Positions 1-7,737 of a DNA stretch of 64,000 nt are shown one piece after another (within the stretch, counting starts at the first letter, position 1; every line of letters begins with the position of its first letter). The notes under the pieces were generated by a model, which saw only the letters and a list, made by a program, of their open reading frames with translations, was not told the DNA's origin and did no database searches. The DNA comes from Methylobacterium fujisawaense (GTDB lineage Bacteria > Pseudomonadota > Alphaproteobacteria > Rhizobiales > Beijerinckiaceae): contig NZ_JACJIM010000001.1 in NCBI RefSeq assembly GCF_014138435.1, positions 124,001 to 188,000 on the forward strand, given 5' to 3'. Position numbers and translations under genes: made by a program.

Positions 1-437
1 GGCTGCGTGATCGTCACCACCCGAGGCCGCGGAAAGTGGATGTCGCTGCGGTTCTGGGCGAGCCCGCGGATCGCCTCCGGCGTGAGCTTGCCGCCCTCGG
101 TCCGGACGGTGAGCAGCTTGGAGCCGTTGGAGAAGAATTCCGGCGCGCCGCACTCGTCGGTCTCCACATGGGCCGAATCGGCGCAGATCACGCTGTGGTA
201 GGATTGGCATAGCGCGGCCAGGGCCAAGGCGTTGGCGGCGGTGCCGTTGAAGGCGAAGAACACCTCGCATTCGGTCTCGAACAGGTCCCGGAACGCGTCC
301 GCCGCCTTGGCCGTCCAGGCATCCTCGCCATAGGCCGGGGCGTGGCCGCGATTGGCCGCCTCCATGGCTCCCCAGGCTTCCGGGCAGATGCCGGAATAGT
401 TGTCGCTGGCGAATTGCTGCGAGTCGTCGTGTCTCAT
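1..437 (-). CDS. ltaE: Low-specificity L-threonine aldolase, partial (C-terminus outside window)
   Basis: PLP-dependent beta-eliminating lyase that cleaves L-threonine/allo-threonine to glycine and acetaldehyde. The visible N-terminal 145 residues begin MRHDDSQQFASDNYSGICPE, then show the family pattern ASDNYSG, an FxFNGTAANALAL segment (PLP phosphate-binding region) and the conserved H-x-E-T-DE-CGAPE block. The start is the ATG at 437. The gene runs leftwards off the window, so the catalytic lysine is not visible. It is divergent from rpsU across about 220 bases. The identification rests on family motifs; a related aromatic amino acid beta-lyase is a less likely alternative. Confidence 0.85.
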   Translation of the reverse strand, partial: MRHDDSQQFASDNYSGICPEAWGAMEAANRGHAPAYGEDAWTAKAADAFRDLFETECEVFFAFNGTAANALALAALCQSYHSVICADSAHVETDECGAPEFFSNGSKLLTVRTEGGKLTPEAIRGLAQNRSDIHFPRPRVVTITQ

Positions 438-544
438 CCGCGCAACCTAGCACGACGCAGACGCAGATGGATCGCGCGGGCAGGTTGGAACTGGTGCGCG
501 CTTGGTGTAATAGCCCCGTCAAGGCGTGAGCTCCACGCCGATTC

Positions 545-604
545 GGAAACCGACGTTCCCGTCCCCCTCGGGTTCATCCCGGGCGAGGGACGTTGCCGGT
601 TTCC
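545..604 (+). promoter_or_regulatory. Long imperfect hairpin in the leader region of rpsU
   Basis: GGAAACCG at 545-552 pairs with CGGTTTCC at 597-604, and the interior (ACGT and CCCTCG against CGAGGGACGT) pairs imperfectly. It ends about 55 bases before the rpsU start. It could be a structured 5' leader that controls S21 synthesis, or a terminator or attenuator. No uridine run follows it. The pairing is directly visible; the function is inference. Confidence 0.35.
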
Positions 605-659
605 AGATCGGCGGCGGGCCGCGTGAACCCAGAACTTCAGGTCCAGAGGATCAAGTCCG

Positions 660-995
660 TTGCAGGTACTCGTTCGCGACAACAACGTCGATCAAGCGCT
701 CCGCGTCCTCAAGAAGAAGATGCAGCGCGAGGGCATCTTCCGCGAGATGAAGCAGCGCAAGGCTTATGAGAAGCCGTCCGTGCGCAAGGCCCGCGAGAAG
801 GCGGAGGCCGTGCGCCGCGCCCGCAAGCAGGCTCGCAAGACCGCTATCCGCGAGGGCCTGATCGCCGCGCCGAAGCCGAAGCCCCGTTTCCCCGCCGGCA
901 GCCGTCGTCCCGGCTTCCCGTCGCCGTCCGCTGCGCCGGCTCAGGGCGGCAACGCCTCGGGTCAGACCCCGGTCAGCCCGGCTCCCGCCGCCTGA
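660..995 (+). CDS. rpsU: 30S ribosomal protein S21
   Basis: Small-subunit ribosomal protein (111 residues) involved in mRNA recruitment near the anti-Shine-Dalgarno helix. The first 70 residues are canonical ([20 protein letters not shown], then REGIFREMK). The remainder is the basic, Pro/Ala-rich tail seen in Rhizobiales S21. The start is a TTG, supported by AGAGGA at 645-650 nine bases upstream and by the conserved N-terminus; no ATG in frame would fit. A strong intrinsic terminator follows 26 bases after the stop, so it is probably monocistronic. Confidence 0.96.
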   Translation: MQVLVRDNNVDQALRVLKKKMQREGIFREMKQRKAYEKPSVRKAREKAEAVRRARKQARKTAIREGLIAAPKPKPRFPAGSRRPGFPSPSAAPAQGGNASGQTPVSPAPAA

Positions 996-1020
996 GCGAC
1001 GTCACATCGGTTGTGAAAGA

Positions 1021-1054
1021 GCCCGGCCCGCGCGAGCGGCCGGGCTTTTTCTTT
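1021..1054 (+). terminator. Intrinsic terminator of rpsU
   Basis: GCCCGGCC (1021-1028) pairs perfectly with GGCCGGGC (1038-1045) around a nine-base loop and is followed directly by TTTTTCTTT. This is a textbook rho-independent terminator just downstream of rpsU. Confidence 0.9.
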
Positions 1055-1240
1055 GCGGCGCGCAGCAGCCGGGCGAGACAGCAGTTCAACGAAAACGTCG
1101 GACGGGCACGTTCCGGCGATGCCGCCGTCCTTGCGTGCGCCACGAGAACCGGGGCTGCGCCACGTCAGGAGACGTCACGCAGCCCTGGTCGCGTCGCTGA
1201 ACGCGCGAAGACGTGAAGGGATCGCGTCGGCGCGCCGGGC

Positions 1241-1633
1241 TCAGGCAGCCTTGGCGGCCATGGTCGCGTGCTCGGCCTGGACCAGCACGTCGAGGGCCCG
1301 CCACGGCTTCTGCATGTAGACCGCCTGGTCGGGGAGCCGCGCATCCCGGCCCGCGCCGGAGGTCACGACCACGCGCACGTCCGGCCAGCGCCGCTTGACG
1401 GCCTGGGCCAGGGTCACCCCGTCCATCGCACCGGGCAACCGCACGTCGGCGAAGAGCAACGCCACCGTCACGTCGGAGCGCTCCAGCACGGACAGGGCCG
1501 CCTCCGCGCTTTCGCAGGCGATGACTCCGAGGTCGGTTTCTTCAAGCACCGCGGTGGCGAGATCGCGCACGGCCGCATCGTCCTCCACGACGAGAGCCAC
1601 GGGGGCGGATCCGTCGGGCACTGCGCAATCCAT
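1241..1633 (-). CDS. Single-domain response regulator (CheY-like receiver)
   Basis: A 130-residue stand-alone receiver domain with no output domain. Conserved residues are in place: acidic cluster E17-D18-D19, phosphoacceptor D63 (in LFADVRLPG), T91 and K109 (in MQKPW). The start at 1633 is preferred over an upstream start at 1714 because AGGAGA lies six bases upstream and the extra 27 residues would not belong to the fold. Similar short receivers are common in Rhizobiales, where they act on histidine kinases or diguanylate cyclases. No partner kinase is adjacent. Its target is unknown. Confidence 0.85.
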   Translation of the reverse strand: MDCAVPDGSAPVALVVEDDAAVRDLATAVLEETDLGVIACESAEAALSVLERSDVTVALLFADVRLPGAMDGVTLAQAVKRRWPDVRVVVTSGAGRDARLPDQAVYMQKPWRALDVLVQAEHATMAAKAA

Positions 1634-1954
1634 AAAAGTCTCCTGCTGTTGGTGCCTTGCCCCGCTTCGGGCGACCGCCTCCTGGGCGGCGTTCTGATTC
1701 CCCGATTTGGCCATGCTGACCCTTCATGAGACGGCTCACAAGAGTCGCGTCGCCGCGCCGGCGAATGCCTGCCCTGCGATCAAGCGGCACCGATTTCATG
1801 CGGAACGCACGAAAATGGCGCAGTTTCCGACCGGTTAAGAAACTGTTCACCGGAGTGGACCGACTGTTAACGTCCTGCGGCGGAACGTCTCCACCCTCCG
1901 AGGGGCGTTGCGCGGGATCGTACGTGGACCTGAGCTGAAGGATCATCGTCCGTC
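1634..1954. other. Intergenic region between divergent genes
   Basis: About 320 bases separate the receiver gene (minus strand) from the glutamine amidotransferase (plus strand). It must hold both promoters. I see no convincing -35/-10 pair, operator palindrome or small gene here; short open frames lack a ribosome binding site and recognisable content. Confidence 0.4.
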
Positions 1955-2740
1955 ATGTGCCGTTTCCTCGCCTATAGCGGTGAGCCGGTTTTCCTCTCCG
2001 ACCTCGTCTGCGCGCCGACCCACTCGCTGGTGCATCAGTCCCTGCACGCCGACGAGGGGAAGACCGAAACCAACGGCGACGGCTTCGGCATCGGCTGGTA
2101 CGCCGAGCGGCCCGAGCCGGGGGTCTATCGCGACATTTCCCCGGCCTGGTCGGACGAAAATCTGGTGAACCTGTGTGGACAGGTGCGGGCACGCACGTTC
2201 TTCGCGCATGTGCGTGCGTCGACCGGGACCGCCACGGCCCGGGCGAATTGCCACCCGTTCGTCTACGGCCGGCATCTGTTCATGCATAACGGTCAGATCG
2301 GCGGCTACCACCGGATCAAGCGGCGGCTCGAAGCGCTGATCCCGGATACCTATTACGACCACCGTCGGGGCAGCACGGATTCGGAGGCGATTTTCCTGCT
2401 GGCACTCGCCAACGGCCTCGAGGAGGATCCCGTCGGCGCGATGGCGCGGACGCTCAAGACCGTGCGCGAGCTGATGGAAGCCGCCAGCGTCAGCGAGCCG
2501 CTGCGCTTCACCGCGCTGCTTACGGATGGCGAGACGCTCACCGCCTACCGCTGGGCCTGCGATGGCCGGCCGCCGAGCCTGTATTTCCGCGAGGGGCCGG
2601 GGGGCATCGTGGTGGTGTCGGAGCCGATCGATGGCTGTCGCGAGGGATGGCAGGTGGTCCCGAAAGGCGCGACCCTCCGCGCCCGCCACGGGACCGCGAC
2701 CCTTGTCCAGGCACCGGAGCCCGCCCGCGCCGCCGCCTGA
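1955..2740 (+). CDS. Class II glutamine amidotransferase (YafJ/EgtC-like)
   Basis: A 261-residue N-terminal-nucleophile amidotransferase. Removal of Met1 exposes the catalytic Cys2 in [11 protein letters not shown]. The family blocks [23 protein letters not shown] and [10 protein letters not shown] (oxyanion and glutamine-binding elements) and [11 protein letters not shown] follow in order. It lacks any synthase domain, so it is of the stand-alone YafJ type. Members usually deamidate gamma-glutamyl compounds; the substrate cannot be told from sequence. The start is fixed by the required Cys2. It lies about 100 bases ahead of the aldehyde dehydrogenase on the same strand, and the two could be co-transcribed. 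Confidence 0.9.
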   Translation: MCRFLAYSGEPVFLSDLVCAPTHSLVHQSLHADEGKTETNGDGFGIGWYAERPEPGVYRDISPAWSDENLVNLCGQVRARTFFAHVRASTGTATARANCHPFVYGRHLFMHNGQIGGYHRIKRRLEALIPDTYYDHRRGSTDSEAIFLLALANGLEEDPVGAMARTLKTVRELMEAASVSEPLRFTALLTDGETLTAYRWACDGRPPSLYFREGPGGIVVVSEPIDGCREGWQVVPKGATLRARHGTATLVQAPEPARAAA

Positions 2741-2841
2741 ATACAGACGGTTCCAGCTATGCCGCCGCGGGGATTGCCCGGGCGCGCCACATCGGCACAG
2801 TCCGCCTGCGGCCGATGGTGCGGCCGAGCGGGAATCGACCG

Positions 2842-4275
2842 ATGTATCCGGATACCGAGCTTCACATCGCCGGGCGCTGGCGCGCGGGTGCCGACCGGGA
2901 GACCCTGGGAGTCCTGAACCCGGCTTCGGGTGAGACGATCGGCCGGTGCGCCGTCGCCACCACGGCGGATCTCGACGAGGCCCTGGCGGCCGCGTCCCGC
3001 GCTTTCCCGGCCTGGCGCAGCGTCGCGCCCTTCGAGCGCGCCAAGGTGATGCGGAAAGCCGCCGACCTCCTGCGCGCGCGGGTCGACGAGATCGCCCGGA
3101 CCATGACCCTGGAGCAGGGCAAGCCGCTCGCCGAGTCGCGGGTCGAGACCCTGGCGGCGGCCGACATCATCGATTGGTTCGCCGAGGAGGGTAAGCGCGC
3201 CTACGGCCGCGTCATCCCGGCCCGCGCCGACGGCGTGCTGCAGGTGGCGGTGCGCGAGCCGGTCGGCCCGGTGGCCTGCTTCACCCCCTGGAACTTCCCG
3301 ATCAACCAGGCGGTCCGCAAGATCTCGGCGGCGCTCTGCACCGGCTGCACGGTGATCCTCAAAGGTCCCGAGGACACGCCGGCGAGCTGCGCCGCCCTGG
3401 TTCGCGCCTTCCTGGATGCCGGCATCCCGGGGGACGCGCTCTCGCTGGTCTACGGCGACCCGGAGACCATTTCGGCCTACCTGATCCCGCATCCCGTGAT
3501 CCGGAAGATCTCGTTCACCGGCTCGACCGTGGTCGGCAAGAAGCTCGCGGCACTCGCCGGCGCGCACATGAAGCGGGCCACGATGGAGCTCGGCGGCCAC
3601 GCCCCCGCGATCGTGTTCGGCGACGCCGACGTGGAGAAGGCGGTCGCCGTCCTGGCCCCCTCGAAGTTCCGCAACGCCGGCCAGGTGTGCGTCTCGCCGA
3701 CCCGCTTCCTCGTGCACGATTCGGTCTTCGACCGCTTCGTCGAGGGCTTCACCAATTTCGCCAAGGCCGTGAAGGTCGGCGACGGGCTCGATCCCGAGAC
3801 CAAGATGGGACCGCTGGTCCACGGGCGGCGCCTCGACGCCGTCACGGCGCTGGCGGCGGACGCCGAGTCGAGCGGCGCGACGCTGCGCGCCGGCGGCAAG
3901 CGCATCGGCAACCAGGGTAACTTCTTCGAGCCGACGGTCTTTACCGAGGTGCCGCTGACCGCCCGGATCATGAACGAGGAGCCCTTCGGGCCCCTGGCGA
4001 TGATCAACCGGTTCTCCGACGACGGCGAGGCGCTCGCCGAGGCCAACCGTCTGCCCTACGGGCTCGCGGCCTACGCCTATACCCGCTCCGCCGAGCGGGC
4101 GGCGCGGGTGTCGAACGCGGTCGAGAGCGGCATGATCTCCATCAACCACCACGGCCTCGCCCTGCCGGAGACGCCGTTCGGCGGCGTCAAGGATTCGGGC
4201 TACGGCAGCGAGGGCGGCCCGGAGGCGCTCGACGCCTACCTGGTCACCAAGTTCGTCACGCAGGCGAACTTCTGA
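2842..4275 (+). CDS. NAD(P)-dependent aldehyde dehydrogenase (succinate-semialdehyde dehydrogenase type)
   Basis: A 477-residue ALDH superfamily enzyme that oxidises a semialdehyde to the acid. The residues N152 (in TPWNFP), K174, G-x-T-x-x-G at 227-232 (TGSTVVG), general base E249 (MELGGHAP) and nucleophile C283 (GQVCVSP) are all present. The closest family by motif is the GabD/alpha-ketoglutarate-semialdehyde group. The usual KPxEETP is KGPEDTP here. The start [13 protein letters not shown] at 2842 begins at the first conserved residues; an ATG at 2815 would add nine residues. Exact substrate is uncertain: succinate semialdehyde, alpha-ketoglutarate semialdehyde and related aldehydes are all possible. 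Confidence 0.88.
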   Translation: MYPDTELHIAGRWRAGADRETLGVLNPASGETIGRCAVATTADLDEALAAASRAFPAWRSVAPFERAKVMRKAADLLRARVDEIARTMTLEQGKPLAESRVETLAAADIIDWFAEEGKRAYGRVIPARADGVLQVAVREPVGPVACFTPWNFPINQAVRKISAALCTGCTVILKGPEDTPASCAALVRAFLDAGIPGDALSLVYGDPETISAYLIPHPVIRKISFTGSTVVGKKLAALAGAHMKRATMELGGHAPAIVFGDADVEKAVAVLAPSKFRNAGQVCVSPTRFLVHDSVFDRFVEGFTNFAKAVKVGDGLDPETKMGPLVHGRRLDAVTALAADAESSGATLRAGGKRIGNQGNFFEPTVFTEVPLTARIMNEEPFGPLAMINRFSDDGEALAEANRLPYGLAAYAYTRSAERAARVSNAVESGMISINHHGLALPETPFGGVKDSGYGSEGGPEALDAYLVTKFVTQANF

Positions 4276-4319
4276 CGCGCGGGTCGGCGCGTCGTACCCC
4301 GGCGCGCCGGCTCCCTCCG

Positions 4320-4526
4320 TCAGTAATGAGGCGGCGGCGGCTCCAGCCCCCGCGGCGCCGCCCGGGCGGCCGCCTCCTCGACCTGCTCCCGCAGCATGTC
4401 CAGCTGCCGCACCAACCGGTCGATGACGCGCCATTGCTCGGTCACGGTGCGGTTCAGGTCCTCGATCGTCGCGTCCTGCTCGGTCAAACGGATCTCCAGG
4501 CGATCGATCCGGGTGTCCTCGTCCAT
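4320..4526 (-). CDS. slyX: SlyX family protein
   Basis: A 68-residue protein that is one continuous amphipathic coiled coil (RIDRLEIRLTEQDATIEDLN, then RVIDRLVRQLDMLREQ) ending in the family's proline-rich PPPHY C-terminus. SlyX has no established biochemical role. It is convergent with the aldehyde dehydrogenase, with 44 bases between stops. Confidence 0.88.
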   Translation of the reverse strand: MDEDTRIDRLEIRLTEQDATIEDLNRTVTEQWRVIDRLVRQLDMLREQVEEAAARAAPRGLEPPPPHY

Positions 4527-4906
4527 GTCCGACCTCCAGTCAGTGCCGTGCCGACAGTCGCCTCGACCGACTTGGATCGGCCCGTCGACGTTCGCCCCGT
4601 CCTAGCGCAGACCGCGAGCCGCGCCATCCGGCTGAGTACCTCAGCGCACGATGGCCCGAAATCCGATCGAATGAGCCATTTGCGGCATTTCTCGATCCGA
4701 ATACACATGAATAACGACCGAAACAAATAAAATTACCAAATGATCCGCCATCTTTAAGGCGCCGACAAGCCGATTGACCAATGCGAAACAGATTTGCAAT
4801 ACTCTAAGCTAGGCTTTAAAACAGATGAAACGGCGCGCCTGCGATCAAATGTATCGCTGTGAGATCAATATAATTCATAAATAAAAACAGACAGGGACGT
4901 TTTCAA
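4527..4906. other. AT-rich intergenic region upstream of the chemoreceptor
   Basis: A gap of 380 bases. Roughly 4650-4900 is conspicuously AT-rich (for example around 4725-4745 and 4865-4885) against a background near 70% GC. No ORF, RNA gene or clear palindrome is visible. It probably contains the promoter of the chemoreceptor gene; AGGGA at about 4893-4897 is a plausible ribosome binding site for the ATG at 4907. Confidence 0.5.
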
Positions 4907-6382
4907 ATGGCGATATTTGGTTCTCGCGACAACGCCCTGCTCGCGGCCATCGATCGGACGATGGCCCGCGTGGAATTCGATCTCGACGGCATGGTCACCG
5001 ATGCCAACGCGATCTTCCTCGCGCTCGTCGATTACACCCTCGAAGAGGTTCGGGGCCGGCATCACAGCCTGTTCGTGCCGGAATCCGAGCGGTCGGGTTC
5101 GGACTATGCCGCCTTCTGGGACGGGCTGCGCGCCGGCCGGCACGAGACCCGCGCCTTCCCCCGCCTGACCAAGTCCGGCCGGATTGTCTGGATCCAGGGG
5201 TCTTACAATCCGATCCTCGATCGACGCGGCAAACCGATCAAGGTGGTCAAGCTCGCCACCGACATCACCGCGGAGCGCGCACGCAACGCGCTCTACGCCG
5301 GCCAGATCGCGGCCCTCGACCGCTCGCAGGCGACGATCAGCTTTGCCCTCGACGGCACGATCGTGGACGCCAACGCGAACTTCCTGGCCACCCTGGGCTA
5401 CACCCTGGAGGAAATCCGCGGGCGGCATCACCGGATGTTCCTGCCGCCGGCCGAGGCGGCGAGCGCGGATTATGCCGCGTTCTGGACCGCCCTCGGCAAC
5501 GGCGAGTATCAGGCCGGGGAGTTTCGGCGGATCGGAAAGGGCGGCCGCACGGTCTGGATCTTCGGTGCCTACAACCCGATCCTCGACACCGACGGCAAGC
5601 CCTGCGCGGTGGTCAAGTTCGCCACCGACGTGACCCGGCAGGTCGAGGATCGGCAGCGCCGGGCCGAGAGCCAGCGCGCCATCGATGCCGATATCGCGGC
5701 GATCCGCGAGTCCATGAGCCGGGTCGTCCGGCAGGCCGACGACACAGCGGAAGCGTCGAGCCAGACCACCCAGAATGTCGAAGCGGTCGCGGCCGGTTCG
5801 GAGGAATTCGCCGCTTCCATCGAGGAATTGAGCCGTCACGCGCTGCAGGCGAAATCGTCCGTCGACCTGGTCGTCTCCCGCGCCGAGGAGGCGGCCGCGA
5901 TCGTCGTGGGCCTCACCGGCGCCGCCGACCGGATCGGAGCGGCGGTGAGCCTGATCCGTTCCATCGCCGACCAGACGAATCTGCTGGCGCTGAATGCCAC
6001 CATCGAGGCGGCCCGGGCCGGGGCGGCCGGCAGGGGCTTCGCCGTGGTGGCCGCCGAGGTGAAGGCCCTCGCCGGGCAGACCGCAAAGGCGACCGGAGAG
6101 ATCGGCACCCAGATCGCCGCCGTGCAGGCCGAGACCGCGCGGGCGGTCGCGGCGATCGACGGGATCGGCGGGACGATCGGACAGCTGAGTGCGCTCTCGC
6201 TGAGCGTGTCGTCAGCCGTGACCGAACAGGCGACGGTGACCCGCGACATGACCGAGAACATGCAGGCCGCCGCGCAGAGCGTCGCGGCCGTGCACGCCGC
6301 CATGGCGGAGATCGCGGCCTCGGCGGCCGTCGTCGACACGTCGGTGCGGAAGGTCTCCGAGGCGGCCCGCGCCCTGGCGTGA
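4907..6382 (+). CDS. Soluble methyl-accepting chemotaxis protein with two PAS domains
   Basis: A 491-residue cytoplasmic chemoreceptor with no transmembrane segment. Two tandem PAS-PAC units (about residues 8-125 and 130-245) repeat the same sentence: GMVTDAN/GTIVDAN, GY-TLEE-IRGRHH, and the PAC end YNPILD-x2-GKP-x2-VVK-ATD-T. The methyl-accepting domain follows (about 260-490), with the conserved hairpin tip IADQTNLLALNATIEAARAG. This BdlA/Aer-like layout suggests sensing of an internal signal such as redox state or oxygen; a haem-binding His cannot be assigned with certainty. No che genes are nearby. Confidence 0.92.
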   Translation: MAIFGSRDNALLAAIDRTMARVEFDLDGMVTDANAIFLALVDYTLEEVRGRHHSLFVPESERSGSDYAAFWDGLRAGRHETRAFPRLTKSGRIVWIQGSYNPILDRRGKPIKVVKLATDITAERARNALYAGQIAALDRSQATISFALDGTIVDANANFLATLGYTLEEIRGRHHRMFLPPAEAASADYAAFWTALGNGEYQAGEFRRIGKGGRTVWIFGAYNPILDTDGKPCAVVKFATDVTRQVEDRQRRAESQRAIDADIAAIRESMSRVVRQADDTAEASSQTTQNVEAVAAGSEEFAASIEELSRHALQAKSSVDLVVSRAEEAAAIVVGLTGAADRIGAAVSLIRSIADQTNLLALNATIEAARAGAAGRGFAVVAAEVKALAGQTAKATGEIGTQIAAVQAETARAVAAIDGIGGTIGQLSALSLSVSSAVTEQATVTRDMTENMQAAAQSVAAVHAAMAEIAASAAVVDTSVRKVSEAARALA

Positions 6383-6398
6383 GCGACCCGGCCGCGCG

Positions 6399-7553
6399 TC
6401 AGGCGGCGCGGACCGCGACCGATTCCGCCACGGCGACCCGGTCGCGCCCCCCCTCCTTGGCGGCGTAGAGCGCCGCATCGGCCCGCTGCATCAGCGCATC
6501 GAACGCGACCCCGGGCCGGGCCTGCGCGATCCCGATGCTGACGCTGACGCTGAGGCCCGGCAATTCGGGGACGTGAAGCTGCGCGAAGGTCCGGCGCAGT
6601 TCCTCGGCCCGACCCAGGGCCTCGGCGGGCGAGACGTCCGGCAGCAGGCAGGCGAATTCCTCGCCGCCCAGGCGGCCCAGCAGCGCCTCCTTGGGCAAGA
6701 GCGACGTCGCCATGGCGCAGAAGCCCATCAGGACCGCATCGCCGACCCCATGACCGTAACGGTCGTTCACCGCCTTGAACCGGTCGAGATCGAACAGCAG
6801 CAGGGCGACGTCGGGATACTCGGCCATCGCCCGCTCGGCGGCCCTGGTGAAGGACCGGCGATTACGCACCCCGGTGAGGGCGTCCGTGGAGGCGGCGATT
6901 CGCTGCTCGCGCTCGGCCCGCTCCTTGACCAGCGCCATGAAGGTGAAGGCCGAGGCGATGGAGAACATCAGAGTGACGAAGCACAGGATCGCTACCCAGG
7001 GAGAGGCGAGCGGGCTCAGGCCCGGCTGCGGCGGCGCCATGACGGTCGCGGGGATCCGCACGACGTAGAAGGCGCTGTGCAGGCCGAGAATGGTCGCGGC
7101 CGCGATCCGGGAGGCGAGTTGCTCGGCGCGACCGCGCCAGATCTCCGCGGTCGCAGCGCCGCAATAGAGGGCCGCCACGGCCGAGGCGTAGAGGATGCGG
7201 GCCTCGATCGCGGCATAGAAGGCCGGGATCAGACACAGGACGCACCATCCGAGGGCACCCGCCATCGCGACGCCCGTCCGTGGCTCGCGATGCTCGAAGG
7301 TACGGACTCCGCTCCAGATGAGGCCGTAGGCAGCCAGCACCACCGCGTTGGCCAAGCCCACCGAGATCAGATCGGGGATCTGATTGCGCAACGCGAGGCC
7401 GGCCGACCCGGCCGCCCCGACGAGGTGCGCCGTGCCCCAGAGGGCGAGCGTCCGGGATCCGGGAGCCTGCCGCCATGAGGCCATGAACAACACGCCGACC
7501 AGAAAGGTCGTCGCCGCGCTGACGACCAGCAGAGTCGCGGGATCGAGTTGCAC
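6399..7553 (-). CDS. Membrane-anchored diguanylate cyclase (GGDEF)
   Basis: Makes cyclic di-GMP. The N-terminal half (about residues 1-205) contains five to six hydrophobic helices and ends in a short charged linker; the GGDEF domain occupies about 215-375. The active-site loop is GGEEF (296-300), which is catalytically competent. The product-inhibition I-site (RxxD five residues before GGEEF) is absent: the positions read PKEA. There is no EAL domain. The start is uncertain. I take the GTG at 7553 (MQLDPATLLVV) because the hydrophobic segment begins just after; a TTG at 7631 would add 26 residues of atypical sequence. It is convergent with the chemoreceptor. Confidence 0.85.
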   Translation of the reverse strand: MQLDPATLLVVSAATTFLVGVLFMASWRQAPGSRTLALWGTAHLVGAAGSAGLALRNQIPDLISVGLANAVVLAAYGLIWSGVRTFEHREPRTGVAMAGALGWCVLCLIPAFYAAIEARILYASAVAALYCGAATAEIWRGRAEQLASRIAAATILGLHSAFYVVRIPATVMAPPQPGLSPLASPWVAILCFVTLMFSIASAFTFMALVKERAEREQRIAASTDALTGVRNRRSFTRAAERAMAEYPDVALLLFDLDRFKAVNDRYGHGVGDAVLMGFCAMATSLLPKEALLGRLGGEEFACLLPDVSPAEALGRAEELRRTFAQLHVPELPGLSVSVSIGIAQARPGVAFDALMQRADAALYAAKEGGRDRVAVAESVAVRAA

Positions 7554-7737
7554 GGACGACTGTCGATCCTCGGCTCGAACGATGGCGCCGTCCCATCCCG
7601 GAATTGCTGGGGGAACGGCTCGGCATCTCAATCTATACTAATATCGCAGGCTAGACATTACAATAAGTTAGCTTGGCGGCATCACTGGCTCGTAGACGAG
7701 CTAGTACACCGCCAAGATCCGTTGACCGGGGCCACCG

